Source: Musa acuminata AAA Group (lineage: Eukaryota; Streptophyta; Magnoliopsida; Zingiberales; Musaceae). Taken from it: a DNA stretch of 64,000 bases. The translations under genes were made by a program, and so were the position numbers. The stretch spans positions 25,687,501-25,751,500 of the forward strand of contig NC_088339.1 in the NCBI RefSeq assembly GCF_036884655.1, written 5' to 3'. This document shows, piece after piece, positions 1 through 12,240 of the stretch. Position 1 is the stretch's first letter. Each line of letters starts with the position of its first letter. Below the pieces are notes generated by a model that saw only the letters and a program-made list of their open reading frames with translations, did not search any database and was not told the origin of the DNA.

Positions 1-373
1 ATTTGAAAATTTTAGAAAGAAAATCACAAATCATGCAAGTAAGAATTGAGAAGGAAATAAGACTATGGCAAAAAAAAAAGTGTCCAGCAGACTGCAAAAT
101 AAGCGAGCAACTGGATATTCTTGATCATATCCGTATTTTCTGCAGCATTCCCGTATGTCCATCATATCTGTAACTACTACAGAAGGATTCAATTTAACTG
201 GATGGCATTTTCAAAACAAAATACCTAGGCAGCATGAATTCACAACAAAGTGCAAGTTGTTTGCAGCAGCAGATGAAATAATCTAAACAAGCTTCAACTT
301 CAGCATTTCAAATGATCCTTTGCATTGATTATGACATGTGCCTAGAAAGAGAAGCAAAGAACAAATATCTTAC

Positions 374-3300
374 AATCAAATTGACTGGAGTTGCATCATT
401 TCCATTTAACCCAATGATGCCCCTTTTTTCTTGTTCTGAAACAACTTCCTTATCGTTTTTATAATAACTTGATGCTGGTTGTATACGAGTTGGTTCAATA
501 GCACACTGCTGCTTGTTATTTGCTTGATATAGAACATTTGCCATTTCTTTATTCCCAGAATTGACAGCCACTTCTGGTGTACTTGGCTCTACAGTTCTTG
601 AACGTAACAATTGAGTCATGCGATCAAACTCAATCCTGTCATATTAGTGACTAATTTTTGTAAGAATAACAGGAGAAAACAAGAGACAGGAGAAGTTCAT
701 AGAGTATACAATATGAAGAAAATAGTTATGATAATTAGGTTGATTATTACTTGTGAATGTAAAATTAGGATAACAACAAATGTTGTATCACTAAATAGAT
801 CCCTGGAAAAGACAACATATGCATTTGTCAAATGAGAGTGATATTGATACATGGTGGTGGTTGTATCATGAGAGATATCATTGCTTATAATTCACACAGC
901 ATCTAGCAACAACATGAATGAACTTTGAAAGTAATTACTTCCACCAAAATATGAACAAACTGTGTTTAATGACAGTTCCAAATTGCAGATACTTTCCTCG
1001 TAAAAGTTTTCTGTTTCAGTAGTTGCTCGAGATCAAGAACTCCATCAACACAAGAATTGGTTCCATGTTGAGCGCCACCAGCATTAGGACAACTATTTAT
1101 ATTATTTCCAACATTAAGATGTTGTTCTTGCACTTCTTGCAATGATTTCTGTAAATAAAACTTTGTAAAGTCATAGAACATAACAGGTTATTGAATAAAA
1201 TACAACAAAAGATAATATGTTATGCAGAAAGATCCAGAAGCTCAATTTCACAAATCGACGTCAATTTAACAAAAAAAAACTACATAGTAACCATGCATTC
1301 TGAACAGCAAGTAGCAACTAAAATTTATCATATGAAGCATAAGCGCATAACAACTGAAATGAACTCAAAGATGCAAAATTCAACAATTACACCAATCACT
1401 AAAAAGTAGTATTAAAAAATATCCTATCCACTTCATCAAAATCATGAAGTTCAGCTGCAAGTGGTGCTGTTCTGTACTGTGCTGACCTGTGCCAAGGGCA
1501 TGCCAACATGTGCCAACCAGTGCCAATTTATTATGGTTGGTACACACGTCACTGGCATGCCCTCATGCAATAAAATTCAAAACCCTGGTGACACCACACT
1601 TAGTAGCATATAGCCCACAAGGAGATCAACGATCACTGCACACGCATGTATGGTTATATCCAATAAAGACAAGTGACTTGAAGAGACAACAAAAACAAGG
1701 CCACATCGAACACATCTCAAAGTACATGGAAAATTTAGTATTAAGGAAACACAAAGATGTTAGTTTTGCACATTGAATATGTCGGTGGAAAGTCGGAGGA
1801 AAATTTTTTAACCTAATACAGCACGTCATAACTCAAGCTTGGTAAAGCAATTGCTATTACTCAAAAAGAACCTTAAAGGCAAACTGAAAAAAAACAAAGC
1901 AAGTGGTCATAATCATGACGTCAAAGCTACTTATTTAATGATAATAGAATTTAACATTCTTTACAGCAACTCCTGACAGAAGAGATATAGATCAAAACTA
2001 ATTGGAAACAAGCTTAAATTTAATCATAAAATGCTAATGGAAGTATTGCAACAAAAAACGTGGGTTAGTACACAAAAATATCTCAATTAATATCTAAAAA
2101 ATCGAGTTGTTTAATTTTCTTACAGTACAATGTTCTTCGGAGACTTCTTCCATAGATTTAGCAGTTGCTTCTGCAAAAAAAAAAATGCATTTGACAATAA
2201 ATTTGTTGAAATAAAACATCATATGCATATTGCGGCTATGGTGGACACTAAATATGTATATGTTTTCCAGCTAGCTTAATCGAAAAATGCAAGATACAAA
2301 GTATTAGATGATGACAACATAAAAAAGAATAAATCAAAAATCATAAAAACAACAAATTAACATTTAAAATATGTGGAAATCAACTATCAGTGTAGATAAA
2401 ATCAAGAATGACCCTCTAAATCCAAAATGCATATAGAAGATAACAGAATCACTAAAGCAACTAACTATTACCGTTATTCCAGGAATGAAATAACTACCAC
2501 TGGGTAAAAGCTTGTTACATAGATCATATCAACCTAGAATGAAGAATGCCTTCTACCAGAAAAAAGAATGAAGAATGCCATCTACAAGCATTTAATTGAT
2601 CAACATGCTATGGGTATCTATCAAAATAGACGTTTTCGGTGCTGAAAGCTTTCAATTCAATAGATCCCCTTCCTCTTATAAAAATAAAGTACTCAAACAG
2701 TTAAACCAATGAAAAACCACAAAGAACATCTGGTGACCTTGCATTCTCTCCTTCTTTACCTAGAGTTCTATTCAGGAGGCATGGAACCGAAACAACAGAA
2801 GAGACAGATGAGGATCTATTAGTAACTCAATTATAATACATGTACAGGATGTACTTAATGTGTATGGCCTGCCCCACAGAAATGTTGGAAATGATACCTT
2901 GGGATGGATGAATAATATAGATGAACAAAGATGACAAATGTAAGCACCAAGAGCAGTATAGAACCTATCCTTGCAACTCACAATAATGAAACCAAAAAAA
3001 TAAACATGGAAGCATTTATTATCTTTCTCCTATAAAATATTGGCATTCACAATCGTCAACAGCAATAAATCATTCATTAGAACTGAACTTTAATACCAAA
3101 AGTAATTATAAACAGCTTCGTTCCACCACCATGAAAGAAGATACAATACAGAGAGCATCAATAGAATTTGGGTTGAAAATGTGCTTACTAGTTGTCACAT
3201 TGGTTTACTTTGGCCTTTAGACTTAACGGTAATTTAAAAACCGCTAGGCACCAAAAAGCGCCAAAGTCCAAAAACGCCCGAGGCGCTAGGCGCTCGCCCG

Positions 3301-6300
3301 AGCGAAGCAAGACGCTAAAATATAAAAATATATAATATAATTAATAAATATAATTATTTAAAATTTTAAATTAAAATATGCTATTAAATTAAGCAAATCT
3401 ATTAACAGTATTGAAAATTAATAATTTCAAATAAACCTAACAATATTAACAGTATACTGTATACTGTTAACAGAATGATAAGAAGGAAGTGTAAGGGGGT
3501 GCTGAGCCTGCTGACTGAGAAAAGAGGAAGCGGTAGCAGCAGCGGAGTGTAAGGAGGCAACGGCAGCGGCGAGCGACGACAGCGGCAGCAACAGCGGCAA
3601 GCAGCGGGAGGCGTGAGCGACGACAGCGTTTACGAGCAACGACAACGGCGAGCAGCAGCAAGAGCAAGAGCGGGAGCGGGAGCAGGAGCGACGAGCAGCG
3701 GGAGGCGCGAGCGACGACAGCGACGGCGTTTGCGAGCAGCGATAGCGGCAGCATTTGCGAGCAGCGACATCGGCGAGCAGCGGGATCAGGAGCAGCAATG
3801 GCGTGGGTTAGGGTTCGGTTGTCACTTATAGCAGTTTTAGTTGGTTCGATTGAACCAACTAACCATCGGAGATCGAACCAGGACCGAACCAGAGCTAAAA
3901 TCCTGGTTCGGTCGCCTTGGTTAACCCAGGCGCTCGCTCGAAGCGCCCAACGCCTGGGCTCGGGCGAGCGCCCAGGCGGCGCCTGTTTGAAGCGCGCCGC
4001 CTGGGAGATTAGCGAGGCACTCGGGCCTCGCCTCGCCTCGCCCGAGCGCCTAGGCGAGCGCCCGAGCGCCTTTTTAAATCGTTGAGACTTAACACCTTTT
4101 TTCTAGTACATCATAAGATTAGAACATTCTCGGTTTTAAATTTGACTTTATTAGACTCCACATGAAGGAGAAAAGGTTTAGATTGTAAGTAGAATATTTT
4201 GATGAAAAAAATACTTATTCTCTTTATAATATTCAGGTAAACAAATGACAATAATTTGCACATTCCAGAAGTAAAGTCAGAATATTTCTTTTTGCAATAT
4301 GAAAGTATGCAATGACAATACACAAAGTACAGTACAATTATAATCTTCAGAAGATAGAAGTATATTAGGATCAAACACAGAGAGAAGGCACGAGAAGACA
4401 TTGGATGAAAGAAAAAAGGGGGAAGCGCTTCAAATTGATTTTTCCAAGCTTCAGGCAGAGGCAGATGGACTCGCGTTCATCTTGATTCAAAAGTTTATTC
4501 AGGTTCAAAGTCCACGATCTGACCAATTTGAACATAAGTTGATGTGATTAATAAGACTAACGAGTGAACCGAATGACACATAGTTAAAGCTAAAGTTATC
4601 ACCTCAACCTAATCATGCCTTATCTGACAGATGACTCATAATTAAAATCCTATATAGATGCAGAGAAGACTACCTAACCGCAGATATTGCAGTTTAGCCT
4701 TTGGGTCAAAAGTTATTTCATAACAGAGGTTGCCCAATTCAAGCTACTTTGAGATCAGATATTCGATTACCAAATGAGTCCAAATTGGTATATCACAGGT
4801 ATTGACCTGACCAAAACCACACAACTTGCATGGTATGTATAGTTTTTAAGATTATCACAGTTTGCAATTCCATTAACACAAGAATTGCAGTATATTGGGA
4901 TTGCATAGTTTGCTTAGGCCTTGAATTCCTATCGATAATTATGTATTATATAGGAATCTGTCTTTTCTCTCTGCTTTTACCATATTTGTTCTTATTATGG
5001 ATTGAACCAATGATGCCAAATGCAATTGGACCATCCTTCTAACTCAATGACATACTTTTTATAAAGGAAGTCAAGGTTTGTCAACAATTGCTAGAAAAGC
5101 ATTCTGGACACAACCCATCTTAATAAATGGTTCCTTCATTGTAGCTACTGTCTCTTAAGGACAAAGTTCACCACAACCAAGGTAATTTTTACATTCATTT
5201 TCTTACTCAAGTCCAGATCATAGAGAAGATTCTTATTCAGTTAAACTGTAGAATATGCCTATCATTTTCCACAAGGCAACTCTTTTAAAAATTTAGTAGC
5301 AAGCGAAGACTTATGTCGAGAGTGACTAGTTATAGACTAAAGCATGATGAAAAATTAAGTCAGCTATTGCATCGAACATCATATGATGAATTGATGAACT
5401 GATAAATTTTCCATACAGGTAATTCTCCAGTTGACGCAGTTAGTCAAACATGATCTTGTGAAATTGTTCACTTAGTTCATCACAACACACCCAGAGATAT
5501 ACATCAAAGACAGAAGTCTAACCTGATCCAAGTATAACGACCATTGGATGCACGAACTAAGCAGAATTCTCTTTCTATGATTATATGAGCTAGTTTCTAC
5601 ACCTGGGCTGTACATAGTTTTCACAGCAAAACTAAGTACTAAGTTGACTCTAGTTAAATTGACATATATCTGTGAAAATTGTTTGATGCCCCCACAAAAC
5701 ACACGTCTTATAACATGTTGGAAATTAGAATTTATCATGAAAATGAGAACAGAAAATGATGATAAAGAAACTGCAGATTCTCCAGAGAACCAAAAAAAGG
5801 CTCAAACGTAGAATTGGCAATGAAATATAATGACAAACTAGAACCTACATGGGCTATCATACGCAAGAGGTAGAGCATCAGAGGCATAAAAGAAACAAGA
5901 CAAGGTTACTGAAAAGCCAGCCGCTTAATAGAATACTACAAGAAAACGGTATTAGTCTTGCAAAATAACTTAAGTCAGAAACATATAAGACCAAGGAGAA
6001 CATGTTTGCGAACTTTCATCAAGCAAAAATCGCAGTCCATCTACCGTATACATACAAAAAGAACTCTACAGAGTACGCTAATAGAAGCTACCAAAATATC
6101 CTAAAAGCTAAACGAGGACTTGGCAATCCATATTTCTTCAAAAATTCCATCTTTGTTGATACAACAACGCCACCAAGTTCCAAGGTGATCGAAGCATAAT
6201 GCAAGAGATCAAGTACCCGAACAAAGAAGACGGTTTGCATCCAGAACAGGCACTTCTAAGAAAATAGGAAACTTGCTGGTCAATCACAATGAACAAAAAC

Positions 6301-6680
6301 ACTACAAATCCAAGAAAACAGCAAAATCCGAACAAAAACCCTAAACACAAGAACCCTAATCGAGAGATCTGAGGACGAGGCAACCAAGGAAAAGAGCAAG
6401 AAAAAAGGGGAAAGACCATACGTGACGCAGCAGCCGGTGGAGGACCTAGCCGCTTCTGGAAAACGGAGGAGGAGAAGAGGCGGGAGGCGCTCCAGGCGAT
6501 GATCCGGGAGGCGGGGTCCACGAGCTTGGACAGCCACCCGTTTCCCCGAGTCTCCGCGGCGTGGCCGCGAGCGGGCCGCACGGCAGAAGGAGGCCGCTCG
6601 TACGGAGTCGCGGGGGCCCGCCGGAAGGGGCGCTTCGGGAACTTCCCCCCGATCCCGCCGCCGCCCTCGTACGCCTCCAT
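374..6680 (-). CDS. NUP1: Nuclear pore protein NUP1/Nup136-like, 5' part only (gene runs off the left edge)
   Basis: Plant-specific nuclear-basket nucleoporin, involved in mRNA export and nuclear shape in Arabidopsis. Visible coding exons, in transcript order: 6680-6422, 2170-2124, 1148 to about 998, and 635 (or 628) to 374. Exon 1 starts MEAYEGGGGIGGKF and contains NGWLSKLVDPASRIIAW, the conserved NUP1 amino end. The later exons carry LEQLLKQKTFTR and DRMTQLLRSRTVEPS, matching the family's KTFTR-x-E-x-DRLxxLLRSR block. I chose the ATG at 6680 over the longer upstream open frame because the family begins there. Phases agree at the first two junctions (1, then 0); the exon 3/4 junction is irregular (see findings). 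Intron 1 is about 4.25 kb and holds a MULE-like element. The FG-repeat carboxy half lies outside the window. Confidence 0.82.
1497..1562. repeat. Imperfect palindromic repeat in a NUP1 intron
   Basis: The perfect 10-bp arms gggcatgcca (1497-1506) and tggcatgccc (1553-1562) are inverted about an AT-rich loop. Inner sections ccaacca (1513-1519) and tggttgg (about 1534-1540) also pair. Surrounding tgtgcca / gtgctg motifs recur from about 1464. It looks like a decayed foldback or MITE-type repeat; family unknown. Confidence 0.45.
3228..4084. mobile_element. Non-autonomous MULE-like DNA transposon in NUP1 intron 1
   Basis: An 857-bp GC-rich island in AT-rich intron DNA. It is flanked by a perfect 9-bp direct repeat, agacttaac, at 3219-3227 and 4085-4093, which is the target-site length typical of Mutator-like elements. 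The ends are imperfect inverted repeats: the left end reads ggtaatttaaaaaccgctag, and the reverse complement of the right end reads caacgatttaaaaaggcgct, sharing atttaaaaa. Sub-terminal zones consist of repeated, self-complementary cgcctaggcg / gcgcccgagcg motifs. The middle has GCAGCGGCGA-type triplet repeats (3530-3790) and a ggttcgg / ccgaacc section (3820-3920). No transposase is visible, and open frames inside are low-complexity by-products of the repeats. A hAT origin is possible if the duplication is really 8 bp. Confidence 0.7.
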
Positions 6681-7100
6681 GGGACGAAGCGGTCGAATCT
6701 CCAACACGGAGAGGGCTTGGATGAAGAGGGGAAGAGGGACTGGGGGCGTGAAGAAGAGAAGGATTCGGCTCTGGGTTCGCAAGGAGAGCAGATATAGGGT
6801 GGTGGGGGGCGAAGCGAGAAGAAATGGGGGGAAGGAGGACCGAACCAGAAGAACCGCATACGACGGCGCGGCCGTATGCATACGGGATACGGCCGTATAC
6901 GTATTCCTCGGCACTTGAGCGGTGGACCTCAGTCGCGTCGGATACGCAAAATTTTGGACCCGGAGTTTGTACCCAGAACACTTTGCTTTATCTCATTGGC
7001 CAATTCTTAGAACGAAAGTGAAGGGATGATACTTGCTAGCTTTAGCAACCGGGGCCCACAAGCGAGGTCATTTCCACGTCGCTCCGAGGCTACTTGGCAG
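6681..7100 (-). promoter_or_regulatory. NUP1 upstream region with stacked palindromes
   Basis: This is the region immediately upstream of the NUP1 ATG. Within 33 bp there are three perfect palindromes: ccgtatgcatacgg (872-885 past 6000, i.e. 6872-6885), atacggccgtat (6887-6898) and atacgtat (6897-6904). No clear TATA box is seen. The assignment as promoter or 5' leader rests on position only. Confidence 0.4.
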
Positions 7101-9570
7101 GTCCTCCTAGGGGCAGGAGAATCTCCGGTACATCAACTTGAACGCGGTTCAGGGAGCGGGCCCCATCTCTCCTTGCGGTTTCGATGAGGCGCCCCTCTGG
7201 ATCTTGTTGTTGGCACGGATCTCAAAGCACATCGAATTTGGTTCTGCTGCACTTGATCTACTCGTTATTTCTGGGATTAGTGGCCCTTATTCACTACTAC
7301 TTGTGTTCGGCGCAGTAAATTCCAAGTGACGTATTCTACTAACTTACAGTGACTTACATTTCAGTCGAGACAGATGTTCCGTCGACGAACTACTCAAACA
7401 GCCACCCCACACCGTCTTGTCGGTACCAATTTGGTGCTCGACTTTGAGCTCGTTAGCTTCTCCGAGTGAACAATGTCTTGGTATGTGACAGGTATTAAAA
7501 ACACTACCTGCGAAGGAGACCCACATACCAATCGATCGGATTATGATAAGGGAGAAAGAGAGAATCTTCATGAGTGTCCCAGTGAATGGGATTTTTTTCC
7601 CCAAAAAGGAACACGCTTATTGCAATCCTCAACCTGAATCCACCTGTTTGTCTGAACCTATCCGAAAAAAGAGGATATGGATGACACGGTATGCATATTT
7701 ATATAGATATATTGTAAACATACATTTGACTGCTCTACCATACACGCATTTGGCACCTGAATCCGCTGGGTTTCCACCGTGACGCGTAAGTCGTAGCTTA
7801 TACAAAGCCATGCAATCCAAAAACGGAAAAAGGAAAAGAATATTAGCTTAAATGATCCCAACCATCCATTCTTCTAACGTATACGAGAACCAGATCTCAA
7901 TTATTTATTACTAGAAGCATAACAAGCTAACATAGAATGAAACATATAAAACACAGAAGATTACTGGCATGTACATTATTAAGATGGACGAGTTGCCACA
8001 TATCATTTAAGATTCGTAGATGACGCAGCGGTACTAATACTATTGCAACCGTGTGCCACACTTGATAAGAGGAAGGTGGAGCAACTGATGCTCCGCAATC
8101 AACCCTTTGCCCATCATGCTAAACATTAAGTAATACATCCATCAAACAAGCATACGATGCAAATTAAGAACAATGACCAACACAATTCAATGAGAGGGTG
8201 ATCGAGGTAACAACAGGGTTGGCATTCCGATCCCCAAAATCATCCCCTCGCTCCACCTGAGCCGAAGAAAACAATGACATCTTTGGGGCTTTTGGAGGGT
8301 TGGTAATTAGTAAAACTGCAAGACAATCTAGTGGTTTGATTCAGCAGATCATCAACAAGGCTATTACATCCAAACATAGAAAAGCTTGGTTTTTGTCAGA
8401 ATACTGCATCATAACCTTGCGCCTAGAGTATTGTACACATTATTACTGTCAAAGAGTTTCTCTATCAACAGCAGCTTTACACAGCTGATAGCAAACATAT
8501 CAAATCCAAATAGATTTTGAAGTGATCTCCTTTATGCTCTTGTCCTACTTTCTAACAAATGCTAGGACCTTCCCAAGCATAGCACCTGTAGCTTCCACAG
8601 TGTACTTTTGACGGCCTGATGATACCATAGAAACCAAAGTTAACAGTTCTCTAATAATACATGCATTAAGGACTTGAATACTGACATTAGGCCAATTTAT
8701 TTATCACATTTCTTGCTAAGAAAAAGAAAACCAAATCAAAAGGAGGGCGATTTGAAGAAAATATTGAAGGTTCACACTTGACAGGTCATATTATCATACC
8801 AAAAAGCAAGACCATCACAACATGTATCAGCAACTTCTGAGTTACAATGTATGCACATGAAATTAAAATTTTAACCTGTGATTGATTGGTTTCGTGGGAA
8901 CATATCAGGGCTAAAAAATGATCAACAAAGAATAAATTATCAACAAAATTCTACAGTTGCATGGCTGATGGTAGAAACTTTGTTTCTATGAACTTCTTGT
9001 CAGCAACATATAGATATTCGAAGTGAAAAGGGAAAAAAGGATGAGAAATCTGATATCACTCAGGTGAAACTTTCAAAACAAAGGAAAAAAATTATCCTGA
9101 GAGTCGATTTTTCTTTTCTTGCTAAATCTATGTTTGGTAGATCAATGTGACATATCTGAATCCTCATTTCTAAATGGAATCATAATGTTCTGATAACTCT
9201 GGCAATCACTACAACCTAAACCAAGCATTTTTTATCTCTCCAGTTTTAATACATTGGTACATGAAGCATCAGTGAACCTCCATTCTATGAGATGAAGATC
9301 CAGCACCATCCACCCCATTGGTCACCAGCACAAAGTAGCCAATCCAAGGATGGTATTCGCTTCAGTCAAATTGTCTGGCCAGCTTTAGTATTAAGCCTAA
9401 CTGAGACAAGCCCAGGCCAGAAACAATTCTATGTGCAAGGTATTGTTAATTTCAATAAATTATCTTATGTTTATGACAAACTGGATCAACAATGTAAAAG
9501 GAGAACAATATGTATATACCTTTAATTTTGGAACTGCAGCATGTTCGACCATCAGAAATTGTGACATAAC
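7101..9570. other. Intergenic DNA between NUP1 (5' side) and RHF2A-like (3' side)
   Basis: About 2.5 kb. The first 300 bases are fairly GC-rich and the remainder is AT-rich. No exon, RNA gene or transposon ends could be recognised. The right-hand few hundred bases (about 9200-9570) should include the 3' UTR of the RHF2A-like gene. Small open frames here lack family features or splice partners. Confidence 0.5.
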
Positions 9571-10987
9571 TTAATTGGGACCTGAACTTGCAATGCAAGA
9601 AGATGGCGTAGTACTATTGTTTGGATGAGTGTTAGCATGATTGGCAGTAACACTCTCGTTAGTTGGTTCCATAACTGAGTGCACTTCATCACTTGGTGGA
9701 GCAGACACACCAGACATTCTTCTAGTTTCCCTCGTGTCCAAGCGTTCCATCATCCGTGACACAGTAGCAATTCCAGCATTAACTTCTCTCCTGACTTCAG
9801 AACCAATATCTGCCACAGTACTATTACGTGAAAACAGCCGCTCCCTCCATCCTCGGGTGCTCTTAGCAATAGATTCCTTGTACCTAATTGCAAGAAAATG
9901 TAAGGGATACAATCAGCATATACATTTTCAGAATACCAAAACCAACAGATGAGCTTCAGAGTACCTCATTGACACAGCATTAAGGCGAGATTTCAGAGTC
10001 TCTGAGAAGGATTGGAAGTCTGATGGTCCTGGTTCTTGGCTAACCGGAGATGATTGTGCAGGTGTCCTGAATACAAAGTAGTGATCAGAACAATCTTATA
10101 CCAAAAAGTGAACAATACAAGACATTTACAAATATACAATCCTAAACTGCACCTGGGACTAGATATACTGGACCTTTGTGGATTACTGCTGCTACCTGGC
10201 GTCAAGAAAGGAACCTGGCTAGCATGAGCTGGGCTAACATTTGTCACTTCAGCAGGTTCCTCTCCTGGAGTAGTTATAGTAGCTGATGAATCGGCAGCAA
10301 TTATTGCAGGAGCTAATTCATTTTCTCCTATTGGAGCAGATGAGGCAGATACCGAGCCCACAGAAGGGGTGTTTGAATTTGTAGAGAAAACCAGATACTG
10401 TGGGCGACCATGAGAACCTGATCTGACCCGTCCTTCTCTTCTAGCAATGTGGTGAGCTCTTCCCATGGCAGCAGCAGCAGCTAAGTGCTGAATAATACGC
10501 TCTTCGAGTTCAGCATCACTTCCACCAACTGGCAACTGCAATAAATAGGAGAGAAAGAAATTATCATCCAAGGCATGAAAAATTAGCTTTTCCATTCATA
10601 AAGGCAACAAATCACGGGAGAAAAATATCAAAACCATTATGGAACTACCAACATGCTGCAATTCGAAATCACCAAGTGCTGGATGATGAAAAATGGTGGT
10701 AGTCCGTGCATGGTTAAGTCTAATGTTCCTTTCCCGCTCTACAGCCTCCAATAGTTCTTGGCTGAGACAATCAACATCAGGTAAAAAAGAGCCTTTTAGT
10801 TGTAACAGAAGACTAAGCATAATCTGCAAGGTTAATTTGATTTATGTGAACCTGGTGGAATCCTTCAAACTGATTGACTGCCAACACATAGGACACTGAG
10901 AGCTTCTCTGGCACCTAATCATGAATAAATTGAAGAAATATTGATGAAATGTGTTTGAAACAATGAATAAATATCAAGGGAAAACAA

Positions 10988-11027
<40 letters not shown>

Positions 11028-11621
11028 GAATATTGCACAAGAAACTAGCTTCTGACATTGACAACACCCAACAATAATCAATATCCAATAAGAAAGGCCA
11101 ATAAAATGGCCAAATTTATTTAATTACTATGGGAAAATGCACCCAAGACAATTGGGCCAATCACCCCAGCAATCCTATAAGATGAGATAACTCCCTTAAA
11201 TGGCTGGAGTCTAACAGTAGAAGGTTGTTTCCTTCAACTAACTTATTGGAGTGTTGTCCACATGCTCAAAAAAGCACGTAGTAAACAACTTCAGTGACTC
11301 AGGAAAAACGGTAATCACATAGTGTAAAACACAGAAGTACCATTCAAGAATGCACTGTAGATGGAACTCATGCTTGCAACCAGTAACCTGAAGAACAATG
11401 ACAAAGATCAATAAAAAGAGAAGAAGTATTATTACAACCAACCACATAGATGTATATTCATACATACATATTTATACATAACAGCATACCGTCGAAGGAT
11501 CACTTTCACAGAAGGCTTCCAGACAGATGCTGCATGCATCATCACAAGCATCCTGAATTCCTCCTTCCACAAAAGCCGCAGCTGATGATAGATGGCTCTC
11601 CATCTTTGCAGTCTCGTCCAT
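9571..11621 (-). CDS. RHF2A: RING-H2 E3 ubiquitin ligase, RHF2A-type
   Basis: Predicted cytosolic/nuclear E3 ligase. Arabidopsis RHF1a/RHF2a act in gametophyte development by degrading the CDK inhibitor ICK4/KRP6. Coding exons: 11621-11490, 11387-11341, 10914-10852, 10761-10653, 10535-10153, 10066-9965 and 9883-9571, giving 382 aa; all phases agree and all introns are GT-AG. The RING-H2 is complete: C30-x2-C33, C48-x-H50, H53-x2-C56, C67-x2-C70. The segment CDDACSICLEAFCESDPST and the later ERIIQHLAAAAAMGRA block are diagnostic of RHF2A. The rest is Ser/Pro-rich with a conserved basic helix (YKESIAKSTRGWRERLF) near the end. An alternative acceptor at 10823 would insert a frame-breaking stretch, so the acceptor before 10761 is preferred; it restores SQELLEAVERERN. 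Confidence 0.93.
10989..11026. repeat. (AAT)n microsatellite
   Basis: About 12-13 AAT units in an intron of the RHF2A-like gene, between the exon ending at 11341 and the one starting at 10914. No coding effect. Confidence 0.95.
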
Positions 11622-12240
11622 TATCAAACCCTAAATCAATACCTCACTTAATTAAAAACAGAAGCAAGGCAATAAAACAATCAAGAATAGCCAAATATTG
11701 GTAAAAATCTAATAAAATTCCCCAATATAAGATTTTTCCATCATCAAATCAAACAAAAATAGATTTCGTCAAGGGCACGTCTATCTCAATCTCATATCTA
11801 AACCATATGCATCATCTTTAACTACAAATCGACGCAGATGACAAACCCAAATCAACGAGGACGAAAGACAGCATCTTTACAGACAAAGCCCCATGATTAT
11901 AAGGGAATTACCACTGTTCCGCACAAACCATGAAAACCAGAGAATTAAGGAAAAAATAACGGCAAACAAGCGATCGATCGACCACGAGGCAACGAATCGA
12001 GACCGGATGGAGTGAAATCAAAGGCGGAAGCGAATCGACGGGGGAGCCAGGAAGGAAAAGAATCGGAGACGGACAAGCAATCGAAGCTGTACCTCCAACG
12101 AATCGCCTTGAGATTGGAGCCGAGGGGGGGAGGGGTGCGATTGACCGCGACAGACACCGAGACCCCGCTGCAGGCTATGGCGGCCGGCGACGCGACCACT
12201 TGGGCACCGATCGAGAAACCCTAGAGAGGGAAGGAGGAAA
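11622..12240 (-). promoter_or_regulatory. 5' UTR with leader intron of the RHF2A-like gene
   Basis: A leader intron is supported by a donor at 12092-12091 (ggag|gtacag on the minus strand) and an acceptor at 11632-11631 (gatttag|gg), nine bases before the ATG. It is 462 bp long. The GC-rich non-coding exon lies at about 12093-12240, and the sense strand contains ctagggttt near its start. The transcription start is inferred only. Confidence 0.6.

Noticed and set aside
3427..4085. Several Ala/Arg/Ser/Leu-rich open frames on both strands
   Set aside because: They are low-complexity products of GCAGCGGCGA-type repeats inside the MULE-like element.
6446..6981. Overlapping open frames around NUP1 exon 1, including a 233-aa frame and the upstream extension from 6914
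   Set aside because: GC-rich shadows; the NUP1 family begins at MEAYEGGGG (6680), and the exon ends at 6422.
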